Assembly (NCBI GenBank): GCA_907165275.2
Contig: OU015649.1
Location: 8,710,001 to 8,774,000, forward strand
Source of the DNA: Zygaena filipendulae
Lineage: Eukaryota > Arthropoda > Insecta > Lepidoptera > Zygaenidae
Reading direction: 5' to 3'
Length of the DNA stretch: 64,000 nt
Shown piece after piece: positions 35,510 through 46,165 of this stretch. Under the pieces are notes generated by a model. It made no database searches, had not been told where the DNA came from, and was given only the letters and a program-made list of their open reading frames with translations. The stretch's first letter is position 1. The number at the start of each line of letters is the position of its first letter. Made by a program: the position numbers and the translations under genes.

Positions 35510-35532
35510 GGGCGCACTGTAAGTTTCCGGAA
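35510..35532 (+). repeat. Mariner left terminal inverted repeat
   Basis: gggcgcactgtaagtttccg plus gaa. It differs from the right repeat only at the tenth base (g versus a). Confidence 0.93.
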
Positions 35533-35678
35533 CTGGCCACTTACATAAACAATATTTAAAAATGTATTGCAACATTTGAAAATAGAACTCTTTGGCAGTA
35601 GAATGCAGTTTGTTTCATCTGACTGTCTTTTGTTTTTACCTTGTGGCGCCATTTAAAAAATTGTGTGTCTGCATCAAC

Positions 35679-36731
35679 ATGGATTTAACTCGGGAAAATT
35701 TTCGTAGTATGATTTTCTACGATTTTAAGTGTAATTTGACAGCTCAACAGAGCATCGCTCGGCTTGAAACAGCTTTTGGCAATGAAGCACCATGCAAGAC
35801 AATTGTTTATAGCTGGTTTGCAGAATTCAAGCGTGGTCGTATCAATCTCAGTGACGAATCTCGCGATGGTCGGCCGTCCACCGCTGTGACCAACAAAAAC
35901 ATCGATGCTGTGCGCCGTATGATTGAAACAGACAGGCATGTGACCTACCATGAAATTCGCGCATCCTTAGAAATAGGCATGAGTCAAATACAATTAATCC
36001 TACACAAACATTTGGGTGTGAGAAAGCTGTGCTCGCGGTGGATCCCACACAACTTGACCGAGGCTCAAAAAACGGACCGCGTCACTTGGTGCAGTGCCAT
36101 GCTTACCAGATTCAACGAAGGTGCGTCAAATTTGGTGTGGGACATAGTAACAGGTGACGAAACATGGATTTATTGCTACGATCCCAAAACAAAGCAGCAA
36201 TCGAGCGTATGGGTCTTTCAAGATGAGCCGAAACCAACCAAAGTGGCGCGCGTGAAAAGTGCATCTAAGCGGATGATTGCTTCTTTTTTTAATAAAACTG
36301 GACACGTGGCTACTGTTGCTTTAGAGAATCGTCGTACAGTGAATAGTGACTGGTACACGACCATTTGTTTGCCGGAAGTTATTGACGAACTCCGTAAAAA
36401 TAACCATAAACGCCGTATCATCCTGCACCACGACAATGCTAGTTCTCACACGGCCAGACAGACAAACGACTTTTTGAAGGCGAAAAATGTAGAACTCATG
36501 AGTCATCCTGCATACAGTCCCGACCTGGCACCTTGTGACTTTTTTCTGTTCCCAAAAATTAAGAACCAATTACGCGGTCAACGATTTTCATCACCAGAAG
36601 AGGCTGTCGAGGAGTATGAAAAACACGTTTCAGAGGTCACCACAGAGGAGTGGCACAAAAGTTTTCAAAACTGGTTTCATCGAATGAAAAAGTGCATAGA
36701 CGCCAAGGGAGATTATTTTGAAAAACAATAA
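35679..36731 (+). CDS. Mariner transposase, intact, 350 aa
   Basis: It cuts and pastes the element that carries it, acting in the nucleus on the terminal repeats and inserting at TA. The start chosen is the ATG at 35679 (MDLTRENFRS), the usual mariner start position and length. The frame is open upstream to a TTG at 35592, but that would add 29 unrelated residues. Residues 1-110 are the paired helix-turn-helix DNA-binding region. The linker motif WIPHNL is at 121-126 (family form WVPHEL). The catalytic triad is D160 (in VTGDETWI), D252 (in HHDN) and D287 (in APCDFFLF). Thirty-four residues separate the last two, which is the mariner D,D34D signature. YSPDLAP is at 279-285. No stop, frameshift or missing catalytic residue was seen. 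The subfamily is not resolved from sequence alone. Confidence 0.95.
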   Translation: MDLTRENFRSMIFYDFKCNLTAQQSIARLETAFGNEAPCKTIVYSWFAEFKRGRINLSDESRDGRPSTAVTNKNIDAVRRMIETDRHVTYHEIRASLEIGMSQIQLILHKHLGVRKLCSRWIPHNLTEAQKTDRVTWCSAMLTRFNEGASNLVWDIVTGDETWIYCYDPKTKQQSSVWVFQDEPKPTKVARVKSASKRMIASFFNKTGHVATVALENRRTVNSDWYTTICLPEVIDELRKNNHKRRIILHHDNASSHTARQTNDFLKAKNVELMSHPAYSPDLAPCDFFLFPKIKNQLRGQRFSSPEEAVEEYEKHVSEVTTEEWHKSFQNWFHRMKKCIDAKGDYFEKQ

Positions 36732-36769
36732 ATTAATTTTGTACCTTTAATAGTATTTTTTCATATTCA

Positions 36770-36792
36770 TTCCGGAAACTTATAGTGCGCCC
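36770..36792 (-). repeat. Mariner right terminal inverted repeat
   Basis: Reverse complement gggcgcactataagtttccg plus gaa, with 22 of 23 bases shared with the left end. The next plus-strand bases are CA, not TA. Confidence 0.93.
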
Positions 36793-37554
36793 CACGTACG
36801 TATGGTTTAATAGGTTGATGTGAGGATAAAACCCTTACTAGATCTCCGAAATCCACTCGGGTAACACCGCAGGAAACGCCTATATTAGCGGCTAAAGGTA
36901 TATGTATAGCTTACCTTTGCAGAAGATAAAAAAATTAGATTATTTCTTTCCCATTTCCAACTTGTTTCAGTATCTATCTATATTTTAATTTGTTCAACGT
37001 AATTAATGAATTCACGTCAAAATTGCAAATTGTACTTCCAAATTAATACAATTCGACAATTGATTATTATGCGCACAAAGCGTTATCGCATCCACAAACA
37101 TGGGCGAGCAGTCAGACGGGATACACCGATTCATACGTACGTACGGGGTAGCAAGCATTTCATTTTGTATGTTAAATTAAATATCCATGAAAACGAGATT
37201 GAATTTTTCCCAATCAGTATACGTAGCGTATGTTCAGCGCAATGTTCGATTAAATGAAACAAATACAGTTAAAATATTAGTTCTTTATGTCCTATAGGAT
37301 CAGACGTACCTACATATTATGCCAAAAAAATTTATTAGTGACTCGAACATTACTTTGCAATTATTCCCCCGTAATTTTCTGCCGTTTCTACTCAAGATTA
37401 ATAAAACTCAAGATCCCCTAAGGGCAATGAAAAGTTACGTTAAAGTAAACTTACGTTAAAGTAAATTTACAGCGACCGAATGCAGCAGTAGCTGGTGTCG
37501 ACGACTGCTGCAATCGACATTATAGATACTGATTCCCGTACATTTTATGTAAGA
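36793..37554. other. Gene-free flank of the mariner element
   Basis: A decayed Helitron scrap lies near 36840-36880 (tccgaaatccactcgggtaa caccgcaggaa). A tandem of ttacgttaaagtaaa occurs at about 37433-37469, and a 9-bp inverted repeat tgcagcagt/actgctgca at 37481-37512. No gene. Confidence 0.45.
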
Positions 37555-37772
37555 CTAGCTGGCCCGCGTGGTTTTACTCACGATAATTTTGAAGTTCCCG
37601 CGGAAATGTTTCATACAAACTTTGCAACCCCTTTTCATCCCCTTAGGGGTTGGACTTTCAAAAAAATTCATACAAATAACACACACTCCAAGTTTCAGGT
37701 CTCTACGATCAGCGGTTTAGGCTGTGCGTGGATCCATCAGTCATTCAGGACAAAGCATTTTATATGTATAGA
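37555..37772 (-). mobile_element. Non-autonomous Helitron, third subfamily
   Basis: On the plus strand CTAG (37555) begins ctagctggcccgcgtggttt, and the hairpin cgtggttttactcacg is intact. The body (ccccttttcatccccttagg, ccaagtttcaggtctctacg) differs from the other copies. The 5' end on the minus strand starts TCTATACATATAAAATGCTT. The TC start, hairpin and CTAG all remain. Confidence 0.7.
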
Positions 37773-39882
37773 TGATGTATGAAGGTCCATTCCGAGCGCG
37801 GAGACAGTTTCACAACTTGCGATAGAAACCCGTGTGCGAATTCTGCCAACGCAAGAGGGTAACTTCGGCTGGGTCCTTCATCCGATAGGATAGCATCCAC
37901 AGAAATACTCTACCTATTACAAAATTACATTTCCAAACCCCGCAAACTGCTAAAAAGGGGTGAAAAAAAGAGTGAAATTTTAAGTGGAATAAATCACCTA
38001 GGTATTTAGAATCTTCATTTCAAATAAAGGAACACGTGTTTCAGGGTTCTTTGTAAATACATAAATAACCCCTGGAAAAAACAGCAAGTTTTGGCGTATT
38101 AGTGTTTATGAGATTTTTATGGCATATATAGGTCGTACATACATCTTCATTTCTGATTAACAGTTCTTTACGAAAGCAAACACAAAACAAGCCGCAAGCG
38201 GTGAAACGGCGGCGTGCAGTGGCCCGCGGCACCGACAACCGCACAGTACCTACCACTGGCACCGAGCATGCACCGGCTTAGCTAATTTACAATTTAATTA
38301 TTATCAGCCGGCATGATGCATCGTTAGCACGCGCCAAACCGAGTTTATGCGACTAATCAATTGTTTGACGCGGCCGCTGCAATCACGCGCCGCCCACCGC
38401 CCGCCGCTGCCGCCCGCCTATCCTACCACCCGCACAGCGTTACAAGTAACATAATATAAAAAAGTTACACTTGTAAACAAATTTAGTTAGGTAGGTATCC
38501 AATTGCGCAAGTTAAATTTATTAAAGTCTTACTTTTTTAAGAAGCATAATAGGATCAATAAAATACGGTCACATTTTGGAGCTTGTCACTTACGCATACA
38601 CAAATGAAACTAGTTTTAAATGGATATTTAAAAATTCAAACTACATTTTAGACAATCTCAATCAAATAAATTACTGAGTGTGTTGTTAACAAACATACTT
38701 ATTTATTGTCTAATTATAATTAGATACGATACCGATGTAATGAGTGGTGTAAAGTCTAGACACATTTTCTTTTAAGTTCGAGTTAGATTTCTGTAGATGT
38801 AAAATGAAGATTTTATTTTTATTGCAAAGTAATAGGTAGGTAAGTACACAACAGGTACGTACAAGACGTATATATCAAACAGGTAACAAGGTAAAAAAAA
38901 ACATGATTAATATTAATGATGATGATAAAAAATTGAAATACCTACTAAAGTATACTAGTAGTGTAGGTATCACTTATACTACAATAAAAGATAAGAATTC
39001 GCGTTTCTGTACCTATATTGAACATTTTTACCTAAAATTGGGAGGAGGCAATAAAAGCAAAGTAACCAACCACAAAATGAAATTCATCCAAGTCCATTCA
39101 TTTATCCATCATTTTAAGGCGTTGTCGAAATAAGGCAAGGGTCGAAATTTTAAATGGGTGAAACCGCGGTTACCAGCTATTTATTAATAAACTGATAAAT
39201 TAACATTAACTATAAAGACGTCGGTGCAATGAGTTTTCAGCAATTCAACCGAGAGAACAATGCGGCGGCGCGACGTGGCGCGCCCGCGTTGATTAAATAT
39301 AGCTCAGAATCCATCAAGCTGCTTGATCGAGCGTTCGCTATGAATTTATGCACGATATATTCGACAGGTGCCAAGTGTGTCGATAGCAGAGTTCGATCGC
39401 CGATGACTAAACGATGCCCCAAATTTTATTTCAAATGTCAAATTTTTCGAACACCTGCCCCGCACCTCGTTCCCAGCGATATTTTCCCGCGTTATCAATT
39501 TGCATAGAGTTTACCATAGTGCAAACGAGCTGCAACCACCACCACGCCCAGCCCAGCCGGGTCCGGTGAACGCGGTGCAACCACGCCGCGCCATTCAATA
39601 CAAATTTCATTACTCTTACTAATAACGGTGAGCGTTTAGCGACGCGTCATTAAACACTCACGAGGAGTTTTCATTAATTTATTATGGATGGGTGAAATTA
39701 ACATCTCACGAAATAGAAACGTGCGACGCTCGTAATGTGAACGTTCACAATTCGCTAATCCCGCTGCTACCGTTACATAAGACGCCTGAGTTGAATATAA
39801 ATGTAAAACACAATAAATTTCATGCGCCGTAGGAAATGAATATTCATCACGAAATCGCCATGCATATTCTCTTTCGCTACAG
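37773..39882. other. Gene-free stretch with CpG-rich islands
   Basis: Islands lie at 38160-38440 (cgccgcccaccgcccgccgc) and 39230-39620. The latter contains overlapping open frames on both strands (92 and 61 codons), which usually means composition rather than coding. A real ATG at 39229 starts the longer frame, but no domain or donor site is seen. These islands are regulatory candidates. Confidence 0.4.
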
Positions 39883-40000
39883 GATTCGTGTACCCTAACA
39901 TCGAATGTGAAACGGAGACGAAGTCGACCTTAAAGTCTAGTGCGATCGGTTGCAATTCGTACACGAAGGACGGCACAATAGAGTGCGGCTCTGCGGTGCG
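39883..40000 (+). CDS. Candidate internal exon, Cys-containing
   Basis: It has an acceptor with a good pyrimidine tract (catattctctttcgctacag) and a donor gcg|gtgaac at 40000|40001. Entered in phase 1 it reads (x)FVYPNIECETETKSTLKSS, then AIGCNSYTKDGTIECGSAV, and leaves in phase 2. One of the other frames (phase 0) stops after 16 codons. The hydrophilic sequence with three cysteines looks like an extracellular or linker segment, but no family is recognised. Against it, the minus strand is also open over the same bases, as in other CpG-rich patches here. Confidence 0.28.
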
Positions 40001-40229
40001 GTGAACGAGCTCTCGTAAATTTCAACATATAGTAAAGTGATTTACGAATAATTGTTGTGTTGGCGTATAACTAGAGAAATCTTTCCGCTGCTTGCCGCCG
40101 TTTAATTTATATATAAGGCTTAGGTAATTCGCGAGCCACGAGTAATTGGTGTACAGAACAATAGCTTTTGTCATAAGCTTAAGCTGTCTTTATTAGTATA
40201 ATCAACTTAAACCCTCTTATTCATAATAA

Positions 40230-40662
40230 CAAAAACATTAAAACCGACTTCCAAAAACACAAAACTAAAAAGCTAAAAATAAAAAAATATCGATTTAATC
40301 CAACAAACAAAAATACACGTAATACTATTATGGGTTTGTGCTACCACTTTTCGATTTGATTTCGGTGCCAAGCCCGCTTACGTCTGCCCACTCGGATTGT
40401 TCAGCTCACGACGACCTCGTGGCGGGAGTGGACTTAGCCCATCTACTTACTCCATACTTGGCTTGTCACCGACTTCATATGGCAATGATCGGTGGCAATT
40501 GGACCTAATTGGGAGTATCTACCCTTTCAAACGAAAAAAGAATTTTTGAAATCGGTCCAACCGTCTTCGAGTAATCGGTGAACATACATTAAAAAAAAAA
40601 TAAAAAAAAAACATACATACAACCGAATGCATAACCTCCTCCTTTTTGGAAGTCGGTAAAAA
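40230..40662 (-). mobile_element. Modular long-inverted-repeat element, copy 3, one arm deleted
   Basis: The left arm (cttccaaaaacacaaaacta ... gtgctaccacttttcgat) and the spacer (cccgcttacgtctgcccact) match copy 2. After gacttcatatggcaatgatc, the sequence jumps to ggtggcaattggacctaatt, gggagtatctaccctttcaa and the reversed GGAGGAGG head (cataacctcctcctttttgg). The second arm, linker and most of the body are missing, so this is an internal-deletion derivative. Confidence 0.8.
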
Positions 40663-40673
40663 ATATGTTAGGC

Positions 40674-40860
40674 ACTAGTTGTTCCCCCGCGATTTCATTT
40701 GCAACAACTTTCGTTTTCAATGTTTTCATGGACACTTTCATACTTTTTCAGTCTATCACCCCTTTTGCTATTAACCAATTTAAGTTACACAGCATGTTTT
40801 CCACAAATATGAAACTTTATGACTTACCGTGGAATCAAGTTTGCTGAAAAGTTTAAATCA
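40674..40860 (-). mobile_element. Helitron relative, decayed
   Basis: ctagttgttcccccgcgatt followed by tcatttgc is the reversed 3' end with a decayed hairpin. The body (tctatcaccccttttgctat, aatatgaaactttatgactt) resembles the subfamily of 37555-37772. It lies only 11 bases from the end of the previous element. The 5' end is unclear. Confidence 0.5.
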
Positions 40861-42034
40861 AACCAAATACCTATTTTCTATTAACATCAAAATGAAATAA
40901 AACAGCTACTAAATAGATTAGGTTATTATTAGAATAAAAAAAATATTGCTCCTATACTCTTATTAGACACGCATCATCTCATATGTATCTCGTTTCTCAA
41001 CGATGTTCCTATCAAATCGAGAAAGAATTTTCATAGAAACAAATGAATTTATCAGTAGATATTCTTACGAGGCACTTAGTATGTTGAGTGGTACGTTTCG
41101 ACTCGAACAATCAGCACGGAGCCAACATTAGCGTAACATTTAATCGAAACATGTGTTTATCGTAACATGCGAGTCGGCCTACGGCGAATTAGTTCTCGCA
41201 CAATGCAATTTGAATGCACATTACACAACGGACGGGATACGAGTGGTTTTTATTGCGGCATCGTAAGATCTTATCTGGGAACTGCCACTTCCAGCAGGCA
41301 AATTTCAAATTGTCTCCACAGCACTCACAGATTTGCACCCTATTGAGTGAGACATAAGGAATCTTACACTTTAAGAATACACATATTAAGCTGGTGTGAG
41401 TTAAAATACATACGCAATGTACGCACCCAACTGTGCCTTTAAAAAGAATTTAACATAAAATCAGCAATAAAATTGAAAACATTCTGTTAACTTTTAAATA
41501 AGTTTCGTATCTCCAGACTTGGGGCACCAAACGAATTTAGTCTTTGTGATAATTAGGTAAAGAACATTTTTGATTGGTATTTATAATTCTGGAAATCATT
41601 TTTGGAGCGATAAGAAGCGTTAATTTTACGAGCCAGTGATAATTTGCTAACTTCCGACAGAACATCGCCCTAGTTAATTGTGCTGAACACTTGCCACATG
41701 AAAGTACTTAGGTGTATCGGCTATAAAACAATTCACTTTAAATAACTACGACAAACTCACCGATCCGATTGATTCTTGGCATCCCTATTATATATACCTA
41801 GGAAGTTACAAATCTTTCAGTCCTTCCTTCTGTTTGTTTACCTGTACATGTAGATAGATAGCTAGATAGATAATTCTAAGTCCGGCACAACATGAATTCC
41901 CGAAAGGATCCCGAAAGGATCCCGAAAGCCACACGGGTAACATCGCGGTAAGCTGCTCGTTTATTTTATTTATCATACAAAAATATGTCTTACAAAAATG
42001 TATTATACCTAGGTTACCTACTGACACGATTTTT
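40861..42034. other. Gene-free stretch with repeat scraps
   Basis: AGAT-type repeats occur near 41847-41871. A triplicated cccgaaaggat lies at about 41899-41930, inside a decayed Helitron 3' end (acacgggtaacatcgcggta). No gene was seen. Confidence 0.45.
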
Positions 42035-42226
42035 ATAATAAAAGCGAAAGGTAACTGACTAAACACCAAATCTCCAAAACTACGTGACCTATGAGGCTGA
42101 AATTTGACAGATAAGTATGTTGTTTATGAAGAGTAAAAGTCGGCTGTCGGGTCAGAAAGGATTTTCACGGCGTTTCCGCGGGAGAATTAAAATTAATGCG
42201 GGTGAAACCGTAGGGAACAGCTTCTG
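42035..42226 (+). mobile_element. Non-autonomous Helitron, decayed
   Basis: It starts ataataaaagcgaaaggtaa and passes through accaaatctccaaaactacg and cctatgaggctgaaatttga. It ends gcgggtgaaaccgtaggg aacagct, with CTAG changed to CTTC. The hairpin half-sites are still visible. The body is the 'ctgaaatttga' type. Confidence 0.6.
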
Positions 42227-42308
42227 TAGTTGTGATAAAGCTTGATGGATAATATCAAATATGCAGGCTCATCGGGCCTCACAATAAGCAAAGCTTGTAC
42301 TATATATT

Positions 42309-42928
42309 ATGTTACCGGAAATGTATGTAATCCGTAATTGTATACAATTCCTATGAAATGTATGTAATTCCTAAAATCGCACGGAAATGTAAAATATTTG
42401 AGATATCCATGGGTGCGATGCGCCAAATACAAATGGTCAATCATTATCATAGATGTCACCATATTATTTCTGGGGCATCGCCGGCCGCTACCGCGGCACG
42501 CTCGCTACGCTCGCTCGGCTCGCGCGTCGCGGTCAACAGTCCAAACCTAACCTTCAATAAATAAATAAATAAATAAATAACCTGACGTGTTCGGGATACT
42601 TTTATTTATAATTTATTTCATTAACCAAATTAATAATTACAGTTCACCTATTTTATTACTTTGCCCAGGTGGGCATTATTCATAAAGGCCGGGAAAAGTG
42701 ATTAATAGTGTTTAAGTGAATATCTAAATCAGCATTATTTTTATACATTTCCTAATCAGATATTGGAATTATATACAATTCCTAGGAATTTTACTCATTT
42801 CCTAGGACATTTATGTATTAAATAGTTTTTGAAACAATGTTTTATACATTTCTTAAATAGCTTCGGAATTGTATAAATTTCCTAGGATTTGTATACAATT
42901 CCTAGATTTCATACATTTCCGGTAACAT
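42309..42928. mobile_element. 620-bp MITE built of palindromic sub-repeats
   Basis: The ends are inverted: atgttaccggaaatgtatg (42309-42327) and catacatttccggtaacat (42910-42928). Inward from each end, variants of gtaattgtatacaattccta and cctaggaaatttatac recur. They include the self-complementary aattgtatacaatt and several CCTAGG or CCTA boxes. The centre is GC-rich (ccggccgctaccgcggcacg, cgctcgctcggctcgcg) and is followed by an (AATA)6 microsatellite at 42556-42580. Flanks are low-complexity TAT/ATA, so the target duplication is ambiguous. It has no coding capacity. Superfamily unresolved. Confidence 0.7.
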
Positions 42929-43009
42929 ATATACCGAACATCTCATACATTAGGTACCTATATACTTTTTTGTAAGTAAGTACATACTAAGTAAATTCTC
43001 AGACTAAAG

Positions 43010-43110
43010 TTAAGCCCAAATGTTCATCGCGTGAACGTTTGCCCTCGAACCCGCGACACCGCGTAGCAATCAGGTTCTCTAACCACTACATCAACAGCGC
43101 TGTCATCATC
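43010..43110 (-). mobile_element. tRNA-derived SINE head
   Basis: The minus strand reads tgatgtagtggttagagaac (A-box) and cgcgggttcgagggc (B-box), followed by cgttcacgcgatgaacattt, the usual lepidopteran SINE body start. The distal body and tail are missing. It abuts the Helitron at 43121. Confidence 0.7.
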
Positions 43111-43120
43111 GTTATTATAC

Positions 43121-43305
43121 AAGCTGTGTCCCGCGATTTCACCCGTGTACATTTTGGAATTCCCGCACGATTTCTTACAAAAGAAGCCTTTAGCCGAAGT
43201 TACTCCTTAGATCAGTTATTGAAAGTTCGATCAACATCGGTCAAACCGTTGCGGAGATTAGCTGGAACAAACAGACAGACAGGCAGAAATTTTAAGAATT
43301 GTTTT
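43121..43305 (-). mobile_element. Helitron, decayed
   Basis: caagctgtgtcccgcgattt cacccgtgt is a reversed 3' end with CTAG mutated to CAAG. The body shows ggaattcccgcacgattt and ggtcaaaccgttgcggagat, then gaacaaacagacagacaggc near the former 5' side. Confidence 0.55.
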
Positions 43306-45360
43306 TTGTTATAACTGTATAAGTACCATTTATACATTCACATGCATTTAGTGAAAAGCTGTTATAATTTAGGCATTATAAACAGACATTTTAATTTATT
43401 TCTTTTTCTTTAATTCTATTATGATGTGTCTTAATAGTCCTAAAGATGTATCGATGGGTAGGTGTTGACAACGAGAAATTTTGCTGCGGTGTCTATTGTA
43501 TGTCTACTGTGACATCATAGGCTGTGGTCTCATTGCATACTCTTTGGTTTGGCGGTCTGAAGGGGCGCGAGCAGCTAGGTATATGTATGAATATTCTTTG
43601 TCATGGCTAAAGGCGACTGCAGGGCGTACCGCAAAGGCCGCCTAGGTATACCTATAAGCTTTCTCCGCAATGGTATCACTTTCATCATTAGACAGATTTG
43701 TGACCAAGCCACCCGCCGGCCGCTGCCCACTGCAAGGTCGACCACTTTCACGGCCCACTACAACCGCTTGATTTGACACTTGAACGCACCTCATTTTTGA
43801 TTTAAGTGTACCTACTCGGAAAACTGGAACGAAAACCGGTTCTATTTTGCCGAAGGATAATTATATAAGATAACAGACCGATAGGTACGTGGTGAATATT
43901 TAAATTCCATCGATATGAATAAATAATCATAAAGCGATAGGATTAGGTATATAGATTTCAAAGAATTTATATATTAAATAAAATATACGTTTTAAATAAT
44001 GTGTTTTTGTCGCGTAGTACGAATAGGTATTTTTAGAAAAATTACATTTCGAGCTATAAATTTTAATGTTCTCATTATTAGCAATAATATGTATTTTTAT
44101 TACCATCAATCTTTATTATGCTTCTAAGTCAATAGATTTAAAATAATTTTATGTATTGGATAATTCATGTAGATAAGGTCAAATATTTGCCGTGAAAATA
44201 CAAAGCGAACACTTTTATAGAAAAGTAATAACATGAGGACAAGTCTTCGAAATGCGCGTAAGTGGATAAGTGTCTCCTACATAGGTAGGTACGTAAAAAG
44301 CCTCAATGCAAGTTTTTAATTGTGAAGGTCTTGCTACGGAACCTCGCCCGCGCCGCGCGACAAGATGCCACGCTTTGGTTTCGGAGCGCGAACTGTTCTT
44401 CGCTCAGCGGGAGCCTCACCAACAATGGACAATTATTTTCCCGCAATGCTTTTTATTAATTAGGTACGTATCAGTGCGCAGCCAGTAAACCTTTGTATTT
44501 TAATTTTGACAAATTCACAGCTTTCCCAGAAGCCGCTTTGGCCATTGCAACATTCCATTACTTCTATAGGTACTCAGTTTAGAACTTAGATATAAATACA
44601 TTGTAGGTGAATTGCTTAATTATCTCCTCCCATGTTTGTACAAGCATATAAATAGGTATATTGTAAACACTTAAATTGAGTAATTGTAATGAGTAGGTAG
44701 GTACGATATGTGATGTGTAGACTTAAATAAATTAATACTTATCTACCTAAATTAAGGTTATACTTATACAATATCTAAAATGCGTTGATACGTAGGTGGG
44801 TAGGTACCTACTGGTGGCGTTAGTACTAAATTCTATGCAGCAAAATTATTAAAATTATAATTATGACGTGATCGGAAATTAAATTATTCCTGCATAACTT
44901 TTCACTTCTCTCCAAGTAGGTATAAAAAAACAATGGAACTAACTAACTAGTTTGTATACGAACTGATAAGTTCACAACTTGAAGAAATCTATAAAATTGT
45001 AGAGAAATGCCTGAAATGCGCTATTCGCCGATAGATGGCGCATTATTCAAAATTTAACAAATTCATTTAAATGAAACTTTATGATATACCTTCCTACCTA
45101 TATGTATGTAGATATTGATGTGAACAAATAGGACAATATTATTAAGCAATTGAATAAAGTTTATCATTAGCTATTGTTATCTTAATATATCTCCGAAAAG
45201 GAAAACTAAATTATTTTTTATATAAAGTAAATAATTTTATTATAAGTTTGAATTTTACAGTTTGATCTATACATTAAAAAAATATCGATGCATGTGATGC
45301 GAGCAAGCAACTATTAAAATTGGTGAAAAAAAATGATAACCGTTTTTTTCTTACCTATAG
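43306..45360. other. Gene-free stretch
   Basis: A GC-richer patch at 43550-43760 and another at 44335-44420 (ctcgcccgcgccgcgcgaca) have no coding support. agatggcgc at 45033-45041 (in gccgatagatggcgcatt) matches the insect CTCF core. No transposon ends were recognised. Confidence 0.4.
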
Positions 45361-45446
45361 GGTAGAGGTTAATGCAAAAGCGAACGCGGACGCGGACGCG
45401 GCACCAAGTAGCGAGCTGTGCGGGCAGCTGGCGCGGCGCCAACAAG
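45361..45446 (+). CDS. Candidate 86-nt internal exon with good splice sites
   Basis: A strong acceptor (cgtttttttcttacctatag, AG at 45359-45360) and a donor (aacaag|gtgaat at 45446|45447) bound a GC-rich 86-base segment in very AT-rich DNA. Entered in phase 2 it reads VEVNAKANADADAAPSSELC then GQLARRQQ, leaving in phase 1; this is the only frame open throughout. A second reading begins at the ATG at 45372 (MQKRTRTRTRHQVASCAGSW then RGANK) and leaves in phase 0. The C-x3-LARRQQ ending faintly recalls the Cys/RRQ region near the N-terminus of Wnt ligands, but that is an impression only. The boundaries are the most exon-like in the window. Confidence 0.38.
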
Positions 45447-46165
45447 GTGAATGCCACGACTGCCACGCACCAGCCCCGCAACCCAATTTACCTAACATAC
45501 GGAAATATTGTGAAATTAAAAATAGAATTAAATCCCTGCCTACGATTATTATACAATATGAGCTACGATTTCGATATCAAAACAATGCATATAGGTATGC
45601 GAAAGAAGAGCGCTTGTCTCCGTCTTGTAGGAAAATATTGACAAAAAAAATCAATGTAGCTAGTCTCTCACCCGCGTCAATTTCGTATTTCCCGCGGGAA
45701 CTCTTTAGATAAGATGAAAGCACTTTGAGTCCCTTCCTCGAACTAAATTATTTACTCGTTAACTCAATACATCATACCTACCTAACTGTTTTCTCCGCGG
45801 TTTCATTCGAATGAAATTTCACAAATAATATTATCTAAGTTATATCATGCAGGGATATTGTATTATATTATAGCTTCCTATCCAAAGACATTCTATATGG
45901 ATGTAGATCCAAACTTACCTACTACTGCTGACCTGGTACACAAGTTACATGTACTTGGAAAATATTTAAATCAGTCTTGACTATTTTCGTAATACACATT
46001 CGAAACATGGTGGCAAACACCAACAGACGATAATTCTAATATCTACGATCATAATGTCTTCATCTGATTATTTAATTTATTAATTATTATCGATGTATAT
46101 CAATCCATATTATGTAGGCACCTAACCTATTAGAATCTTGTTAGAGAAAAATCTTATTGGAATAA
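45447..46165. other. Non-coding with Helitron scraps
   Basis: Reversed Helitron 3' pieces occur at about 45660-45715 (ctagtctctcacccgcgtca, tcccgcgggaactc) and 45788-45825 (ctccgcggtttcattcgaat). No gene. Confidence 0.45.

Larger units (their letters stand above)
35510..36792 (+). mobile_element. Complete mariner transposon, 1283 bp
   Basis: The element is bounded by 23-base terminal inverted repeats (35510-35532 and 36770-36792) differing at one position. It encloses a single intact transposase gene on the plus strand, with short untranslated ends (about 146 and 38 bases). The total length is typical of mariner elements, about 1.3 kb. The left flank is TA, the mariner target. The right flank reads CA, so one copy of the TA duplication seems to have mutated. 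It lies in otherwise gene-free DNA, and the body shows no frameshift or stop. Confidence 0.95.

Noticed and set aside
35592..35678. TTG-initiated 29-residue extension of the transposase
   Set aside because: Mariner transposases start near the ATG at 35679. The extension lies in the element's 5' untranslated region and resembles no family sequence.
39229..39507. 92-codon frame with a true ATG
   Set aside because: The opposite strand is also open over a CpG-rich island, and no domain, donor site or promoter was seen. Listed only as an island.
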